64,000 bases of DNA from positions 186,001-250,000 of the forward strand of contig NZ_CP099760.1 of assembly GCF_040760005.1 (NCBI RefSeq). Reading direction: 5' to 3'. Origin of the DNA: Pseudomonas sp. stari2 (GTDB lineage: Bacteria; Pseudomonadota; Gammaproteobacteria; Pseudomonadales; Pseudomonadaceae). Both the position numbers and the translations under genes were made by a program. The notes beneath the pieces were generated by a model. That model worked only from the letters and a program-made list of their open reading frames with translations, was not told the origin of the DNA and did no database searches. This document shows positions 35,901 through 46,905 of this stretch, piece after piece (within the stretch, counting starts at the first letter, position 1; each line of letters opens with the position of its first letter).

Positions 35901-36434
35901 CTAGTTGTGGATAAGTTCTGCGGCAATCGCCGCGAGATCGTCAAAAATCAGGGTGCCCACCGGCAAGGTCTTGGCCTGAGTCTTTTCGCCTTTCCCGGTC
36001 TTTACCAAAACGGGCTGTGAATCGACGGCTTTGGCGGCCTCCAGGTCACCAAGGCTGTCGCCGACAAACCAGACATTTGTCAGCGCGACGTTGTAATGCT
36101 GCGCGATGGTTTTCAACATCCCCGGTTTCGGCTTGCGGCAGTCGCAACCCTCATCCGGCCCATGCGGGCAATACACGATCAGCCCGACTTCACCGCCCTG
36201 CTCCGCCACCAGCGTGCGCAGGCGCGCGTGCATGGCGTCGAGGGTGGCGAGGTCATAGTAGCCGCGAGCAATGCCTGACTGGTTGGTGGCGACCGCCACC
36301 GTCCAGCCGGCTTTGCTCAACTGCGCAATCGCTTCGATCGAGCCGGGTAACGGAATCCACTCCTCCACCGACTTGATGTAAGCGTCGGAGTCGTAATTGA
36401 TCACTCCGTCCCGATCGAGAATCAGCAGTTTCAA
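35901..36434 (-). CDS. gmhB: D-glycero-beta-D-manno-heptose-1,7-bisphosphate 7-phosphatase
   Basis: HAD-family phosphatase of the ADP-heptose pathway for LPS inner core. It has 177 residues, beginning at a TTG that gives MKLLILDRDGVINYDSDAYI with the catalytic DRDG motif. The zinc-loop cysteines are in YCPHGPDEGCDCRKPKPGML, and the third motif is VGDSLGDLEAA. It lies 10 bases after glyS. A perfect DnaA box overlaps its last codons. Confidence 0.93.
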   Translation of the reverse strand: MKLLILDRDGVINYDSDAYIKSVEEWIPLPGSIEAIAQLSKAGWTVAVATNQSGIARGYYDLATLDAMHARLRTLVAEQGGEVGLIVYCPHGPDEGCDCRKPKPGMLKTIAQHYNVALTNVWFVGDSLGDLEAAKAVDSQPVLVKTGKGEKTQAKTLPVGTLIFDDLAAIAAELIHN

Positions 36435-36444
36435 CAGCAATCCC

Positions 36445-38499
36445 TCAACCCAGCAGCGAAATGTCGGCAACGCCCAGGAACAGGCCACGCAGACGCGCCA
36501 GCAGCGCGTAACGGTTGGCCCGCACATTGGCGTCTTCGGCATTGACCATCACCGCGTCGAAGAACGCGTCCACCGGCTCGCGCAGGGCGGCCAGACGTGC
36601 CAGCGATTCGTTGTACTGACGCGCCGCTGCCATTGGCTGTACAGCCTGGTCCGCTTGCTGGATCGCCGAGTACAGCGAGAACTCGTTGGCGTTGTCGAAG
36701 TACTTGGCCTGAACGTCGGTCGGCACGGAGCCTTCGACTTTGCTCAGCAGGTTCGACACACGCTTGTTCACCGCCGCCAGCGCTGCCGCTTCCGGCAGTT
36801 TGCGGAAGGCCTGAACCGCTTGCACACGTTGGTCGAAGTCCAGCGCCGAACCCGGCTTCAGGGCACGAACCGACAGGTAGGTGGCCACATCCACGCCTTC
36901 GTCTTCGTAACGCGCACGCAGACGGTCGAAGATGAATTCCAGCACCGCGTCGTTCAGGCCGGCAGCCTTGACCTTCGCACCGAAGGAGTTCACGGCGAAA
37001 GCCACGGCGTCGTTCAGGTCCAGATCCAGTTGTTTCTCGATCAGGATCCGCAGCACGCCCAGTGCCGCACGGCGCAGGGCATACGGGTCCTTGCTGCCGG
37101 TCGGCAGCATGCCGATACCGAAGATGCCGACCAGGGTGTCGAGCTTGTCAGCGATGGCCACGGCTGCACCGGTCAGGGTGGCTGGCAGTTCAGCGCCGGC
37201 ACCGCGCGGCATGTACTGCTCGTTCAGCGCCAGCGCGACGTCTTCCGGCTCGCCGTCATTGAGGGCGTAGTAGTAGCCGGCGACACCTTGCATCTCCGGG
37301 AACTCGCCAACCATTTCGGTGGCCAGGTCGCACTTGGACAGCAGGCCTGCGCGGGCAGCCCACGAAGCGTTGCCGCCGATACGTGCGGCGATGTAGGCCG
37401 CCAGTTTCGACACGCGCTCGGCCTTGTCGTAGACACTGCCGAGTTTTTCCTGGAACACCACGTTCTGCAGGCGATCGTTGAACGCTTCGAGCTTCTGCTT
37501 CTTGTCCTGCTTGAAGAAGAACTCGGCGTCGGTGAGGCGTGGGCGAACCACCTTCTCGTTACCGGCAATGATCTGCTGCGGGTCTTTTGATTCGATGTTG
37601 GTCACGGTGATGAAGCGTGGCAGCAACTTGCCGTCGGCATCCAGCAGGCAGAAGTACTTCTGGTTGTCCTGCATGGTGGTGATCAGCGCTTCCTGCGGCA
37701 CGTCGAGGAAACGTTCCTCGAACGAGCACACCAGCGGCACTGGCCACTCGACCAGCGCAGTCACTTCGTCGAGCAGCGCCGGTGGCACGATGGCAGTGCC
37801 TTCCTGACGGGTCGCCAGCTCTTCGGTGCGCTTGCTGATGATCTCGCGACGCTCGTTGGCGTCGGCCAGCACGTAAGCGGCACGCAGGTCGGCCAGGTAG
37901 CTCGACGGCGAACCGATGCGCACGCTTTGCGGGTGGTGGAAACGATGGCCACGGGACTCACGGCCAGCCTTCTGAGCGAGGATCGTGCAGTCGATGACCT
38001 GGTCGCCGAGCAGCATCACCAGCCACTGGGTCGGACGTACGAACTCTTCCTTGCGCGCACCCCAACGCATGCGTTTCGGGATCGGCAGGTCGTTCAGCGA
38101 GTCTTCGACGATGGTCGGCAGCAGACTTGCAGTCGGCTTGCCCGCAATGTTCTGGCTGTAGCGCAGTTTCGGACCGCTCTGGTCGATTTCGCTCAGCTCG
38201 ACGCCGCACTTCTTGGCAAAGCCCAGTGCCGCTTGAGTCGGGTTGCCTTCGGCATCGAACGCGGCCTGACGTGGCGGGCCGTCGAGGTTGATGCTGCGAT
38301 CCGGCTGCTGGGTCGCCAGCGCAGTGATCAGCACGGCCAGACGACGCGGCGCGGCGTAGACGGTTTTGGTCTCGTAGTTCAGGCCGGTAGCCTGCAGGCC
38401 CTTGTCGATACCGGCGAGGAACGCTTCGGCCAGGGTGTTCAGGGCTTTGGGTGGCAGTTCTTCGGTGCCCAGTTCAACCAGAAAATCTTGAGCACTCAT
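36445..38499 (-). CDS. glyS: Glycyl-tRNA synthetase beta subunit
   Basis: The larger subunit of the alpha2beta2 glycyl-tRNA synthetase, needed for tRNA binding. It has 684 residues and opens [20 protein letters not shown]. Its ATG overlaps the glyQ stop in ATGA, so the two subunits are translationally coupled. Confidence 0.97.
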   Translation of the reverse strand: MSAQDFLVELGTEELPPKALNTLAEAFLAGIDKGLQATGLNYETKTVYAAPRRLAVLITALATQQPDRSINLDGPPRQAAFDAEGNPTQAALGFAKKCGVELSEIDQSGPKLRYSQNIAGKPTASLLPTIVEDSLNDLPIPKRMRWGARKEEFVRPTQWLVMLLGDQVIDCTILAQKAGRESRGHRFHHPQSVRIGSPSSYLADLRAAYVLADANERREIISKRTEELATRQEGTAIVPPALLDEVTALVEWPVPLVCSFEERFLDVPQEALITTMQDNQKYFCLLDADGKLLPRFITVTNIESKDPQQIIAGNEKVVRPRLTDAEFFFKQDKKQKLEAFNDRLQNVVFQEKLGSVYDKAERVSKLAAYIAARIGGNASWAARAGLLSKCDLATEMVGEFPEMQGVAGYYYALNDGEPEDVALALNEQYMPRGAGAELPATLTGAAVAIADKLDTLVGIFGIGMLPTGSKDPYALRRAALGVLRILIEKQLDLDLNDAVAFAVNSFGAKVKAAGLNDAVLEFIFDRLRARYEDEGVDVATYLSVRALKPGSALDFDQRVQAVQAFRKLPEAAALAAVNKRVSNLLSKVEGSVPTDVQAKYFDNANEFSLYSAIQQADQAVQPMAAARQYNESLARLAALREPVDAFFDAVMVNAEDANVRANRYALLARLRGLFLGVADISLLG

Positions 38500-39449
38500 T
38501 GTGCAGCCTCCAGCTTGGCCAGTACTTCGTCACGCAGGTCCGGGGTTGCCATCGGGAAGCCCAGCTTGGCGCGGGCCAGCAGGTAGGCTTGGGCGACGGA
38601 ACGCGCCAGGGTGCGAACGCGCAGAATGTATTGCTGACGCGCAGTCACCGAGATCGCCCGGCGTGCGTCCAGCAGGTTGAAGGTGTGCGAGGCCTTCAGG
38701 ACCATTTCGTAGCTTGGCAACGGCAGCGGCTGGTCGAGCTCGATCAGGCGCTTGGCTTCGCTTTCGTAGAAATCGAACAGTTCGAACAGCTTGTCGACGT
38801 TGGCGTGTTCGAAGTTGTAGGTGGACTGCTCCACTTCGTTCTGGTGGAACACGTCGCCGTAGGTCACTCTGCCGAACGGACCGTCAGCCCAGACCAGGTC
38901 GTAGACCGAATCCACGCCCTGCAGGTACATGGCCAGACGCTCCAGACCATAGGTGATCTCGCCGGTCACCGGGTAGCACTCGATGCCGCCCGCCTGCTGG
39001 AAGTAAGTGAACTGAGTCACTTCCATGCCGTTCAGCCAGACTTCCCAGCCCAGACCCCAGGCGCCGAGGGTCGGCGATTCCCAGTTGTCTTCGACGAAGC
39101 GGATGTCGTGGACCAGCGGGTCCAGGCCGACATGCTTGAGGGAGCCCAGGTACAGTTCCTGGAAGTTGTCCGGGTTCGGCTTCAGGACTACCTGGAACTG
39201 GTAGTAGTGCTGCAGACGGTTCGGGTTTTCGCCGTAACGGCCGTCAGTCGGACGGCGGCTTGGCTGTACATAAGCGGCGTTCCAGGTTTCCGGGCCGATG
39301 GCACGCAGGAATGTCGCGGTGTGGAAAGTGCCGGCGCCTACTTCCATATCGTAGGGCTGAAGTACCACACAACCTTGCTCGGCCCAGTATTGCTGGAGCG
39401 CGAGGATCAAGTCTTGGAAGGTACGCACGGCTGGCGTAGGCTGGCTCAC
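38496..39449 (-). CDS. glyQ: Glycyl-tRNA synthetase alpha subunit
   Basis: Catalytic class II subunit of 317 residues. The GTG at 39449 gives [20 protein letters not shown] and has AGGTG six bases upstream. The conserved block [20 protein letters not shown] follows. Divergent from tag across an 81-base gap. Confidence 0.97.
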   Translation of the reverse strand: MSQPTPAVRTFQDLILALQQYWAEQGCVVLQPYDMEVGAGTFHTATFLRAIGPETWNAAYVQPSRRPTDGRYGENPNRLQHYYQFQVVLKPNPDNFQELYLGSLKHVGLDPLVHDIRFVEDNWESPTLGAWGLGWEVWLNGMEVTQFTYFQQAGGIECYPVTGEITYGLERLAMYLQGVDSVYDLVWADGPFGRVTYGDVFHQNEVEQSTYNFEHANVDKLFELFDFYESEAKRLIELDQPLPLPSYEMVLKASHTFNLLDARRAISVTARQQYILRVRTLARSVAQAYLLARAKLGFPMATPDLRDEVLAKLEAAQ

Positions 39450-39530
39450 GAAATTCACCTGTTTCTTGGGCTGCGATTTAAAGAGCGGGAGTATACCCGA
39501 TTCAGTCGCACCTCCACCCCCTGGAGCCTT

Positions 39531-40088
39531 ATGCCACGCTGCTTTTGGTGCAACGAAGATCCGCTGTACATGGCTTACCACGATCAGGAGTGGGGTACGC
39601 CGCTACGCGATGCGCAGGGATTGTTCGAGTTGCTTTTGCTCGAAGGGTTCCAGGCCGGGCTTTCGTGGATCACCGTGCTGCGCAAGCGCGAGCGATATCG
39701 CGAGGTGTTGTACGGTTTCGACGTACAACGAGTGGCGCAGATGAGCGACGCGGAAATCGATGACTTGATGCTCGATCCGGGGATCATCCGCAACCGTCTC
39801 AAGCTCAATGCCGCCCGGCGCAACGCCCAGGCCTGGCTGGCGCTGGAAGATCCGGTGGCCTTCCTCTGGTCGTTTGTGGATAACCGACCGGTGATCAATC
39901 ATTTCAAGGATCGCAGCGAAGTCCCGGCCATCACCCCGCAAGCCGTGGCCATGAGCAAAGGCCTGAAAAAGGCCGGTTTCACCTTCGTCGGCCCGACCAT
40001 TTGCTACGCGCTGATGCAGGCTTCTGGCATGGTCATGGATCACACTCAGGACTGCGACCGCTACGCGCAGCTCGTCAACGCCGGTTAG
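39531..40088 (+). CDS. tag: DNA-3-methyladenine glycosylase I
   Basis: Removes 3-methyladenine from alkylated DNA. It has 185 residues, with the zinc-binding N-terminus [20 protein letters not shown] and later His and Cys residues ([12 protein letters not shown]). The ATG at 39531 follows GGAG. An open frame continues far upstream across glyQ and glyS but is antisense shadow. A perfect DnaA box lies inside at 39875. Confidence 0.95.
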   Translation: MPRCFWCNEDPLYMAYHDQEWGTPLRDAQGLFELLLLEGFQAGLSWITVLRKRERYREVLYGFDVQRVAQMSDAEIDDLMLDPGIIRNRLKLNAARRNAQAWLALEDPVAFLWSFVDNRPVINHFKDRSEVPAITPQAVAMSKGLKKAGFTFVGPTICYALMQASGMVMDHTQDCDRYAQLVNAG

Positions 40089-40128
40089 AATGGCCGCCTC
40101 GCGCACAGCACAAGATCAGGAGTGACCT

Positions 40129-41016
40129 GTGGAAAAGTTTAAAGGCGCCATGCTGGTTGGCGCTCTGCGGCTGTTTGCCCTGCTTCCGTGGCGGGCCGTG
40201 CAGGCCGTGGGTTCGGCGATCGGCTGGATCATGTGGAAAACCCCCAACCGTTCCCGCGACGTGGTGCGGATCAACCTCGCCAAATGTTTTCCACAGATGG
40301 ATCCGGCCGAACGTGAGCGTCTGGTCGGTCAGAGCCTGAAAGACATCGGCAAGTCCCTGACCGAAAGCGCCTGCGCCTGGATCTGGCCGGCCCAGCGTTC
40401 CATCGACCTGGTGCGCGAAGTCGAAGGCCTCGACATCCTCAAGGATGCGCTGGCGTCGGGCAAAGGCGTGGTCGGCATCACCAGCCACCTGGGCAACTGG
40501 GAAGTGCTCAACCACTTCTATTGCAGCCAGTGCAAACCGATCATTTTCTATCGCCCGCCGAAGCTCAAGGCTGTGGATGAATTGCTGCGCAAGCAGCGGG
40601 TGCAACTGGGCAACCGCGTGGCGGCGTCGACCAAGGAAGGCATCCTCAGTGTCATCAAGGAAGTGCGCAAGGGGGGGCAGGTGGGGATTCCCGCAGACCC
40701 GGAGCCGGCCGAATCCGCCGGGATCTTCGTGCCGTTCTTCGCGACCCAGGCCCTGACCAGCAAGTTCGTGCCGAACATGCTCGCTGGCGGCAAGGCCGTC
40801 GGGGTATTCCTGCATGCCCTGCGTCTGCCGGACGGTTCTGGCTACAAGGTGATTCTGGAAGCGGCGCCGGAAGCCATGTACAGCACCGACACCGAAACCT
40901 CCTGCGCAGCGATGAGTCAGGTGGTCGAGCGTTATGTGGCGGCGTATCCGAGCCAGTACATGTGGAGCATGAAACGCTTCAAGAAGCGTCCGCCGGGTGA
41001 GGCGCGCTGGTACTGA
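40129..41016 (+). CDS. htrB: Lipid A biosynthesis lauroyl acyltransferase (HtrB/LpxL family)
   Basis: Adds a secondary acyl chain to lipid A at the inner membrane. It has 295 residues from a GTG start with AGGAG upstream. An N-terminal hydrophobic helix is followed by the catalytic HLGNWE (HX4E) motif. It matches PA0011, one of two HtrB proteins in P. aeruginosa; which lipid A position it acylates here is not shown by sequence. Confidence 0.93.
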   Translation: MEKFKGAMLVGALRLFALLPWRAVQAVGSAIGWIMWKTPNRSRDVVRINLAKCFPQMDPAERERLVGQSLKDIGKSLTESACAWIWPAQRSIDLVREVEGLDILKDALASGKGVVGITSHLGNWEVLNHFYCSQCKPIIFYRPPKLKAVDELLRKQRVQLGNRVAASTKEGILSVIKEVRKGGQVGIPADPEPAESAGIFVPFFATQALTSKFVPNMLAGGKAVGVFLHALRLPDGSGYKVILEAAPEAMYSTDTETSCAAMSQVVERYVAAYPSQYMWSMKRFKKRPPGEARWY

Positions 41017-41067
41017 TCGGCGATGGGCAATTGCGGATAACCTGACAAAACGGGTTATCCACAGCCG

Positions 41068-41382
41068 TCACGGCTTCTGCCGTTCGAGCTTCTTCAGAAA
41101 CACCGTCATTTCCTTCTCCGCCTGCTTGTCGCCATGGGCCCGGGCCGCTTCCAGACCTTGCTCCCATGCCTGCCGCGCAGACGCCAGATCCCCCAGCGCC
41201 AAGTGTGCCTTACCCAACAGTTTCCACGCTGCCGAGTACTTCGGATCGAAGCCGACGCAACGCTGAAAATGCTCGGCCGCCTTCGCGTTCTCTCCCAGAT
41301 CCAGATAACCCTTGCCCAGACCGAAGCGCAGCAGCGAGTTATCCACACCCTTGGCGAGCATTTTTTCCAGGGATTCGATCAT
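41068..41382 (-). CDS. Small tetratricopeptide-repeat protein
   Basis: A 104-residue protein made mainly of two or three TPR motifs (NSLLRFGLGKGYLDLGENAK, SAAWKLLGKAHLALGDLASA) and a charged C-terminal helix. No signal peptide. It corresponds to the hypothetical PA0015 upstream of trkA. It probably mediates protein contacts; the partner is unknown. DnaA boxes lie just past its stop codon (41055) and within it (41339). Confidence 0.85.
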   Translation of the reverse strand: MIESLEKMLAKGVDNSLLRFGLGKGYLDLGENAKAAEHFQRCVGFDPKYSAAWKLLGKAHLALGDLASARQAWEQGLEAARAHGDKQAEKEMTVFLKKLERQKP

Positions 41383-41402
41383 CGCTCTCGCCTCTTGGTC
41401 GG

Positions 41403-42779
41403 TCAGAAGAAACTCAGGCCCACGTGGAACAGCTTCTCCACATCGCGAATATGCTTTTTATCCACAAGGAACAGGATCACATGGTCGCCGGCAGCGATCA
41501 CCGTGTCGTCGTGGGCGATGATCACTTCTTCATCACGGATGATTGCGCCGATGGTGGTTCCGGGAGGCAGGGCGATGTTCTCGATGGCCTTGCCGATAAC
41601 CTTGCTGGACTTCGAATCACCATGGGCCACCGCTTCGATCGCTTCCGCCGCGCCACGGCGCAACGAGTGCACGCTGACGATGTCGCCCCGACGCACGTGG
41701 GCCAGCAAGGTACCGATGGTCGCCAGTTGCGGGCTGATGGCGATGTCGATGTCGCCACCCTGGATCAGGTCGACGTAGGCCGGGTTGTTGATGATCGTCA
41801 TCACCTTCTTCGCACCCAGACGCTTGGCCAGCAGCGACGACATGATGTTGGCTTCGTCGTCGTTGGTCAGCGCGAGGAAAATGTCCGCGTCAGCGATGTT
41901 CTCCTCCAGCAGCAGGTCGCGATCTGAAGCGCTGCCCTGCAACACCACGGTGCTGTCGAGGGTATCGGAGAGATAACGGCAGCGTGCCGGGTTCATCTCG
42001 ATGATCTTCACCTGATAGCGGCTTTCGATGGCCTCGGCCAGGCGCTCACCGATCTGGCCGCCGCCGGCGATAACGATGCGCTTGTAGGTTTCGTCGAGAC
42101 GGCGCATTTCGCTCATTACCGCGCGAATGTTCTCACGGGCGGCGATGAAGAAGACTTCGTCGTCGGCCTCGATCACCGTGTCACCCTGAGGAAGAATCGG
42201 ACGGTCACGACGGAAAATCGCCGCCACCCGGGTTTCCACATTCGGCATGTGTTCACGCAACTGACGCAATTGCTGCCCCACCAGCGGCCCACCGTAATAG
42301 GCGCGCACCGCCACCAGTTGCGCCTGGCCTTCGGAGAAGTCGATCACCTGCAAGGCGCCGGGATGCTGGATCAGGCGCTTGATGTAGTTGGTGACCACTT
42401 GCTCGGGGCTGATCAGCACGTCGACCGGAATCGCTTCGTTCTGGAACAGTTGCTCCTCGCGCGTCAGATACGAGGCTTCGCGTACCCGGGCGATCTTGGT
42501 CGGGGTGTGGAACAGGGTGTGGGCAACCTGGCAGGCAACCATGTTGGTTTCGTCGCTGTTGGTCACCGCCACCAGCATGTCGGCGTCGTCGGCACCGGCC
42601 TGACGCAGCACGGTCGGCAGCGAGCCACGGCCCTGCACGGTGCGGATATCGAGACGGTCGCCAAGGTCGCGCAGACGGTCGCCATCGGTGTCGACCACGG
42701 TGATGTCGTTGGCTTCGCTGGCCAGATGTTCAGCCAGCGAACCGCCGACCTGCCCTGCACCGAGGATGATGATTTTCAT
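41403..42779 (-). CDS. trkA: Trk potassium uptake system NAD-binding protein TrkA
   Basis: Peripheral regulatory subunit of the Trk K+ channel. It has 458 residues arranged as two repeats of an RCK_N Rossmann domain ([36 protein letters not shown]) plus RCK_C. It lies 22 bases downstream of rsmB, in the def-fmt-rsmB-trkA order. Confidence 0.97.
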   Translation of the reverse strand: MKIIILGAGQVGGSLAEHLASEANDITVVDTDGDRLRDLGDRLDIRTVQGRGSLPTVLRQAGADDADMLVAVTNSDETNMVACQVAHTLFHTPTKIARVREASYLTREEQLFQNEAIPVDVLISPEQVVTNYIKRLIQHPGALQVIDFSEGQAQLVAVRAYYGGPLVGQQLRQLREHMPNVETRVAAIFRRDRPILPQGDTVIEADDEVFFIAARENIRAVMSEMRRLDETYKRIVIAGGGQIGERLAEAIESRYQVKIIEMNPARCRYLSDTLDSTVVLQGSASDRDLLLEENIADADIFLALTNDDEANIMSSLLAKRLGAKKVMTIINNPAYVDLIQGGDIDIAISPQLATIGTLLAHVRRGDIVSVHSLRRGAAEAIEAVAHGDSKSSKVIGKAIENIALPPGTTIGAIIRDEEVIIAHDDTVIAAGDHVILFLVDKKHIRDVEKLFHVGLSFF

Positions 42780-42801
42780 CCAGTCACTCCATTGAATCCG
42801 T

Positions 42802-44112
42802 TTAGCCGCGCGCGGCAGCGATCTTGATCAGCTTGGCGTAGTAGAACCCGTCATGCCCGCCCTGCTGGGCCAGCAATTGGCGACCATGGGGTTGCTTGAT
42901 CCCGGCTGCGGTGGCCAGATCCAGTTCCCGGGCACCTGGCGTGCGCTCAAGGAATGCGCCGATGACTTCGGTGTTCTCGGTCGGCAAGGTCGAGCAGGTG
43001 GCGTACAGCAGGATGCCGCCCACTTCGAGGGTTTTCCACATCGCGTCGAGCAACTCGCCTTGCAGTTGCGCGAGGGCGACGATGTCGTCGGCCTGACGGG
43101 TCAGCTTGATGTCTGGATGGCGGCGGATCACCCCGGTGGCCGAGCACGGCGCGTCGAGCAGGATGCGCTGGAACGGTTTGCCGTCCCACCATGCCGCCGT
43201 GTCGCGACCGTCGGCGGCGATCAGTTCGGCGTTCAGACCGAGGCGTTCGAGGTTTTCTTTCACCCGCACCAGACGCTTGGCTTCCAGGTCCACCGCGACC
43301 ACACCGGCCAGTGCCGGTTCGGCTTCGAGGATGTGGCAGGTCTTGCCGCCCGGTGCACAGCAGGCGTCCAGCACTCGTTGGCCCGGCGCGAGATCAAGAA
43401 GGTCTGCGGCCAGTTGCGCGGCTTCGTCCTGCACGCTGATCCAGCCCTCGGCGAAACCCGGGAGGCTGCGCACGTCAGCGGCGGCGTCGAGGACGATGCC
43501 GTCGCGGCTGAAGGTGCACGGCTGCGCGGCGATGCCCGCTTCAGTCAGCAGACCGAGGTAGGCGTCACGGCTGTGATGACGGCGGTTGACCCGCAGGATC
43601 ATCGGCGGATGCGCGTTGTTGGCCTCGCAGATCGCTTCCCATTGCTCAGGCCAGAATGCTTTCAGGGATTTTTGTAGCCAGCGCGGGTGGGCGGTGCGCA
43701 CCACCGGGTCGCGTTCCAGTTCGGCGAAGATCGCCTCACTTTCGCGCTGGGCGCTGCGCAGTACGGCGTTGAGCAGGCCTTTGGCCCACGGCTTTTTCAG
43801 CTTGTCCGCGCAACCGACGGTTTCGCCGATGGCGGCGTGCGGCGGGACGCGGGTGTAGAGCAACTGATAGAGACCGACCAGCAGCAACGCCTCGACATCG
43901 GCGTCGGCGGCCTTAAACGGCTTCTGCAGCAGTTTCTCCGCCAGCGCCGACAAACGTGGCTGCCAGCGGGCGGTGCCGAACGCCAGATCCTGGGTGAAAC
44001 CGCGATCGCGATCCTCGACCTTGTCCAGTTGCGTCGGCAGAGAGCTGTTGAGCGAAGCCTTGCCGCTCAGGACGGCGGCGAGTGCCTTGGCGGCAGCCAG
44101 ACGCGGGTTCAT
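42802..44112 (-). CDS. rsmB: 16S rRNA (cytosine-967-C5)-methyltransferase
   Basis: SAM-dependent methyltransferase (Sun/Fmu) of 436 residues. It has an N-terminal NusB-like RNA-binding domain (1-140), the SAM site [16 protein letters not shown], and the catalytic-cysteine motifs [15 protein letters not shown] and [13 protein letters not shown]. Its ATG overlaps the fmt stop in ATGA. Confidence 0.97.
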   Translation of the reverse strand: MNPRLAAAKALAAVLSGKASLNSSLPTQLDKVEDRDRGFTQDLAFGTARWQPRLSALAEKLLQKPFKAADADVEALLLVGLYQLLYTRVPPHAAIGETVGCADKLKKPWAKGLLNAVLRSAQRESEAIFAELERDPVVRTAHPRWLQKSLKAFWPEQWEAICEANNAHPPMILRVNRRHHSRDAYLGLLTEAGIAAQPCTFSRDGIVLDAAADVRSLPGFAEGWISVQDEAAQLAADLLDLAPGQRVLDACCAPGGKTCHILEAEPALAGVVAVDLEAKRLVRVKENLERLGLNAELIAADGRDTAAWWDGKPFQRILLDAPCSATGVIRRHPDIKLTRQADDIVALAQLQGELLDAMWKTLEVGGILLYATCSTLPTENTEVIGAFLERTPGARELDLATAAGIKQPHGRQLLAQQGGHDGFYYAKLIKIAAARG

Positions 44113-45068
44113 TGAGCGTCCACCGTTGCGCCCAGTACGGTGCCGGTGGCGAATTTCTCACGACGGCTGTTGAACAGATCGCTGAAGTTCAGTGCCTTGC
44201 CGCCGGGCAATTGCAAGCGGGTCAGGCACAGCGCCTGTTCGCCACAGGCGACGAGCAGACCGTCCTTGCTGGCGCCGAGGATGGTGCCCGGTGCGCCTTT
44301 GCCTTCGGCCAGTGTCGCCGCCAGCACTTTAAGTGCTTCGCCGTTGAGCGTGCTGTGGGTGATCGGCCATGGATTGAAGGCGCGGACCAGACGTTCCAGC
44401 TCGACGGCCGGACGGCTCCAGTCGATGCGCGCTTCGTCCTTGTTCAGTTTGTGCGCGTAGGTGGCGAGGTCGTCGTTCTGCACTTCGCCTTCCAGGGTGC
44501 CAGCAGCCAGACCGGCAATCGCTTGCACGACGGCTGGCGGGCCCATCTCGGCGAGACGGTCGTGGAGGCTGCCACCGGTGTCTTCGGCGCTGATCGGGGT
44601 GACGACCTTGAGCAGCATCGGCCCGGTATCGAGGCCCGCTTCCATGCGCATCACGGTCACGCCGCTTTCGGCATCGCCCGCTTCCACGGCGCGCTGGATT
44701 GGCGCCGCACCACGCCAGCGTGGCAGCAGCGAGGCGTGGCTGTTGATGCAACCCAGGCGCGGAATATCCAGCACCACTTGCGGCAGGATCAGGCCGTAGG
44801 CGACCACCACCATCAAGTCAGGCTTGAGAGCTGCGAGCTCGGCTTGAGCGTCAGCGTTGCGCAGGGTCGGCGGCTGCAACACCTGGATATTGTTTTCCAG
44901 AGCGAGCTGTTTGACCGGGCTCGGCATCAGTTTTTGCCCACGACCGGCCGGACGATCCGGTTGGGTGTAGACCGCAACGATCTCGTAAGGGCTGTCCAGC
45001 AAGGCCTTGAGGTGTTCGGCGGCGAATTCCGGGGTGCCGGCAAAAACGATGCGCAGTGGCTCAGTCAT
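44109..45068 (-). CDS. fmt: Methionyl-tRNA formyltransferase
   Basis: Formylates initiator Met-tRNA using 10-formyl-THF. It has 319 residues with [18 protein letters not shown] at the N-terminus and the signature [17 protein letters not shown] strong terminator-like hairpin stands directly upstream, leaving only about 14 bases between its U-tract and the ATG, with a weak ribosome-binding site. Confidence 0.97.
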   Translation of the reverse strand: MTEPLRIVFAGTPEFAAEHLKALLDSPYEIVAVYTQPDRPAGRGQKLMPSPVKQLALENNIQVLQPPTLRNADAQAELAALKPDLMVVVAYGLILPQVVLDIPRLGCINSHASLLPRWRGAAPIQRAVEAGDAESGVTVMRMEAGLDTGPMLLKVVTPISAEDTGGSLHDRLAEMGPPAVVQAIAGLAAGTLEGEVQNDDLATYAHKLNKDEARIDWSRPAVELERLVRAFNPWPITHSTLNGEALKVLAATLAEGKGAPGTILGASKDGLLVACGEQALCLTRLQLPGGKALNFSDLFNSRREKFATGTVLGATVDAQ

Positions 45069-45081
45069 GGGGGAGTCTCAT

Positions 45082-45113
45082 AAAAAGAAAAAGGCTTGCC
45101 GCAGCAAGCCTTT
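45082..45113 (-). terminator. Terminator or attenuator between def and fmt
   Basis: AAAGGCTTGC (45090-45099) and GCAAGCCTTT (45104-45113) form a perfect 10-bp stem with a CGCA loop, followed on the minus strand by TTTTTCTTTTT. It lies between def and fmt, genes often cotranscribed. Confidence 0.85.
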
Positions 45114-45124
45114 GGAGAGGGGCA

Positions 45125-45631
45125 TCAAGCGTTCTGGCGGTGCTGCTTTTCCAGTTTCTTCTTGATCCGGTCGCGTTTGAGCGTGGACAGGTAATCGACG
45201 AACAACTTGCCGTTGAGGTGGTCGCATTCGTGCTGGATGCACACGGCGAGCAGGCCTTCGGCGATCAGTTCGTAAGGCTGGCCGTCACGATCCAGAGCCT
45301 TGATCTTGACCTTCTGCGGGCGGTCGACGTTTTCGTAGAAACCCGGCACCGAGAGGCAGCCTTCCTGGTATTGCTCCATTTCGTCGGTCAGCGATTCGAA
45401 CTCGGGGTTGATGAACACCCGGGGTTCGGTGCGGTCTTCGGAAAGGTCCATCACGACGATACGTTTGTGCACGTTGACCTGGGTCGCGGCAAGGCCGATG
45501 CCCGGCGCTTCATACATTGTTTCAAACATGTCATCGACCAGCTGACGCACTTCGTCGTCCACTACAGCCACAGGTTTGGCGATAGTGCGCAGACGCGGGT
45601 CCGGAAATTCGAGGATGTTCAAAATGGCCAT
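45125..45631 (-). CDS. def: Peptide deformylase
   Basis: Removes the formyl group from new proteins. It has 168 residues with the three metal-site motifs [16 protein letters not shown] and QHECDHLNG. Divergent from the LysM gene across 169 bases that should hold both promoters. Confidence 0.97.
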   Translation of the reverse strand: MAILNILEFPDPRLRTIAKPVAVVDDEVRQLVDDMFETMYEAPGIGLAATQVNVHKRIVVMDLSEDRTEPRVFINPEFESLTDEMEQYQEGCLSVPGFYENVDRPQKVKIKALDRDGQPYELIAEGLLAVCIQHECDHLNGKLFVDYLSTLKRDRIKKKLEKQHRQNA

Positions 45632-45800
45632 AAGCTTGATTGCTGCACGTGTGAGGTAAAGTCGGGCGATGGCCTGGCGGGTCCGAAGATGCAGGCTACC
45701 GTTGTGAAACGTAGCTCCTTGCTTTTAAGCATAGAGCAGGGAGCGAGCCACGGGGGCTCTGGCGTTTCACGCGAACGCACATAATAAAGGGATTCACCGC

Positions 45801-46826
45801 ATGAGGAAATCACTACTCGCCCTGCTGTTTCTGGCTTCGGCCGGCGCAGCGCACGGGCAAGTGCAACTCAAGGAAGGTTTTCCACAGCAATACACAGTGG
45901 TTTCCGGGGATACGCTCTGGGACATCTCCGGTAAATATTTGCGCGAACCCTGGCAGTGGCCGCAGCTGTGGCGGGCCAATCCGCAGATCGAAAACCCCAA
46001 CCTGATCTATCCGGGCGACACGCTGACGCTCAGTTACGTCAACGGCCAGCCCCGCCTGACCCTCAATCGCGGGGAGTCGCGCGGCACGATCAAGCTGTCG
46101 CCACGGATCCGCAGCAGCCCGGTGGCCGAAGCGATCCCGAGCATTCCGCTCAAATCCATCAACAGCTTTCTGCTGAGCAACCGCATCGTCGACAAGGTCG
46201 AGGACTTCGACAAGGCGCCGTACATCGTTGCCGGCGATGCCGAGCGGGTGCTCAGCGGCACCGGCGACCGGATCTTCGCCCGCGGGCATTTCGATCCGAA
46301 CCAGCCGGTCTACGGCATCTTCCGCCAGGGCAAGGTCTACACCGATCCGCAGAGCAAGGAGTTTCTTGGGATCAACGCCGATGACATCGGCGGCGGTGAA
46401 ATCGTCGCCACCGAGGGTGACGTTGCCACCCTCGCCCTGCAACGCACCACCCAGGAAGTGCGCCTCGGCGACCGTCTGTTCAGCGGCGAAGAGCGTTCGA
46501 TCAACTCGACCTTCATGCCCAGCGCTCCCTCCACCGACATCAAAGGCCTGATCATCGACGTGCCACGGGGCGTAACACAGATCGGCGCAATGGACGTGGT
46601 GACCCTGAACAAGGGCAAACGCGACGGTTTGGTCGAAGGCAACGTGCTGGTGGTGATGAAGACCGGGGAAACCGTGCGTGACCGGATCACCGGCCAGCCG
46701 TTGAAAATCCCCGATGAACGTGCCGGATTGCTGATGGTGTTCCGTACCTACGACAAGCTCAGTTACGGCCTGGTACTCAACGCATCGCGCTCGCTGGCGG
46801 TGCTGGACAAGGTGCGAAATCCTTAG
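45801..46826 (+). CDS. Periplasmic LysM-domain protein
   Basis: A 341-residue exported protein with signal peptide MRKSLLALLFLASAGAAHGQ and one LysM domain (QYTVVSGDTLWDISGKYL, about residues 30-80), suggesting peptidoglycan contact. The remaining 250 residues have no catalytic motif I recognise. Position matches PA0020, between def and dprA. The function is not known from sequence. Confidence 0.9.
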   Translation: MRKSLLALLFLASAGAAHGQVQLKEGFPQQYTVVSGDTLWDISGKYLREPWQWPQLWRANPQIENPNLIYPGDTLTLSYVNGQPRLTLNRGESRGTIKLSPRIRSSPVAEAIPSIPLKSINSFLLSNRIVDKVEDFDKAPYIVAGDAERVLSGTGDRIFARGHFDPNQPVYGIFRQGKVYTDPQSKEFLGINADDIGGGEIVATEGDVATLALQRTTQEVRLGDRLFSGEERSINSTFMPSAPSTDIKGLIIDVPRGVTQIGAMDVVTLNKGKRDGLVEGNVLVVMKTGETVRDRITGQPLKIPDERAGLLMVFRTYDKLSYGLVLNASRSLAVLDKVRNP

Positions 46827-46905
46827 CTGGCTTCACAAGTTACCAACAGAGTTATCCACAGCTTGTTCCGAAAGGTTCGGGGCTTATAACGATCAAGGAT
46901 GATCC

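Noticed and set aside
38451..39530. Upstream extension of the tag frame over glyQ and glyS
   Set aside because: The glycosylase family begins at MPRCFWCN, and the extension is antisense to glyQS.
41416..41431. Second parS
   Set aside because: Only 13 of 16 positions match and the palindrome is broken on the left. It is mentioned as a hypothesis in a finding, not annotated as a feature.
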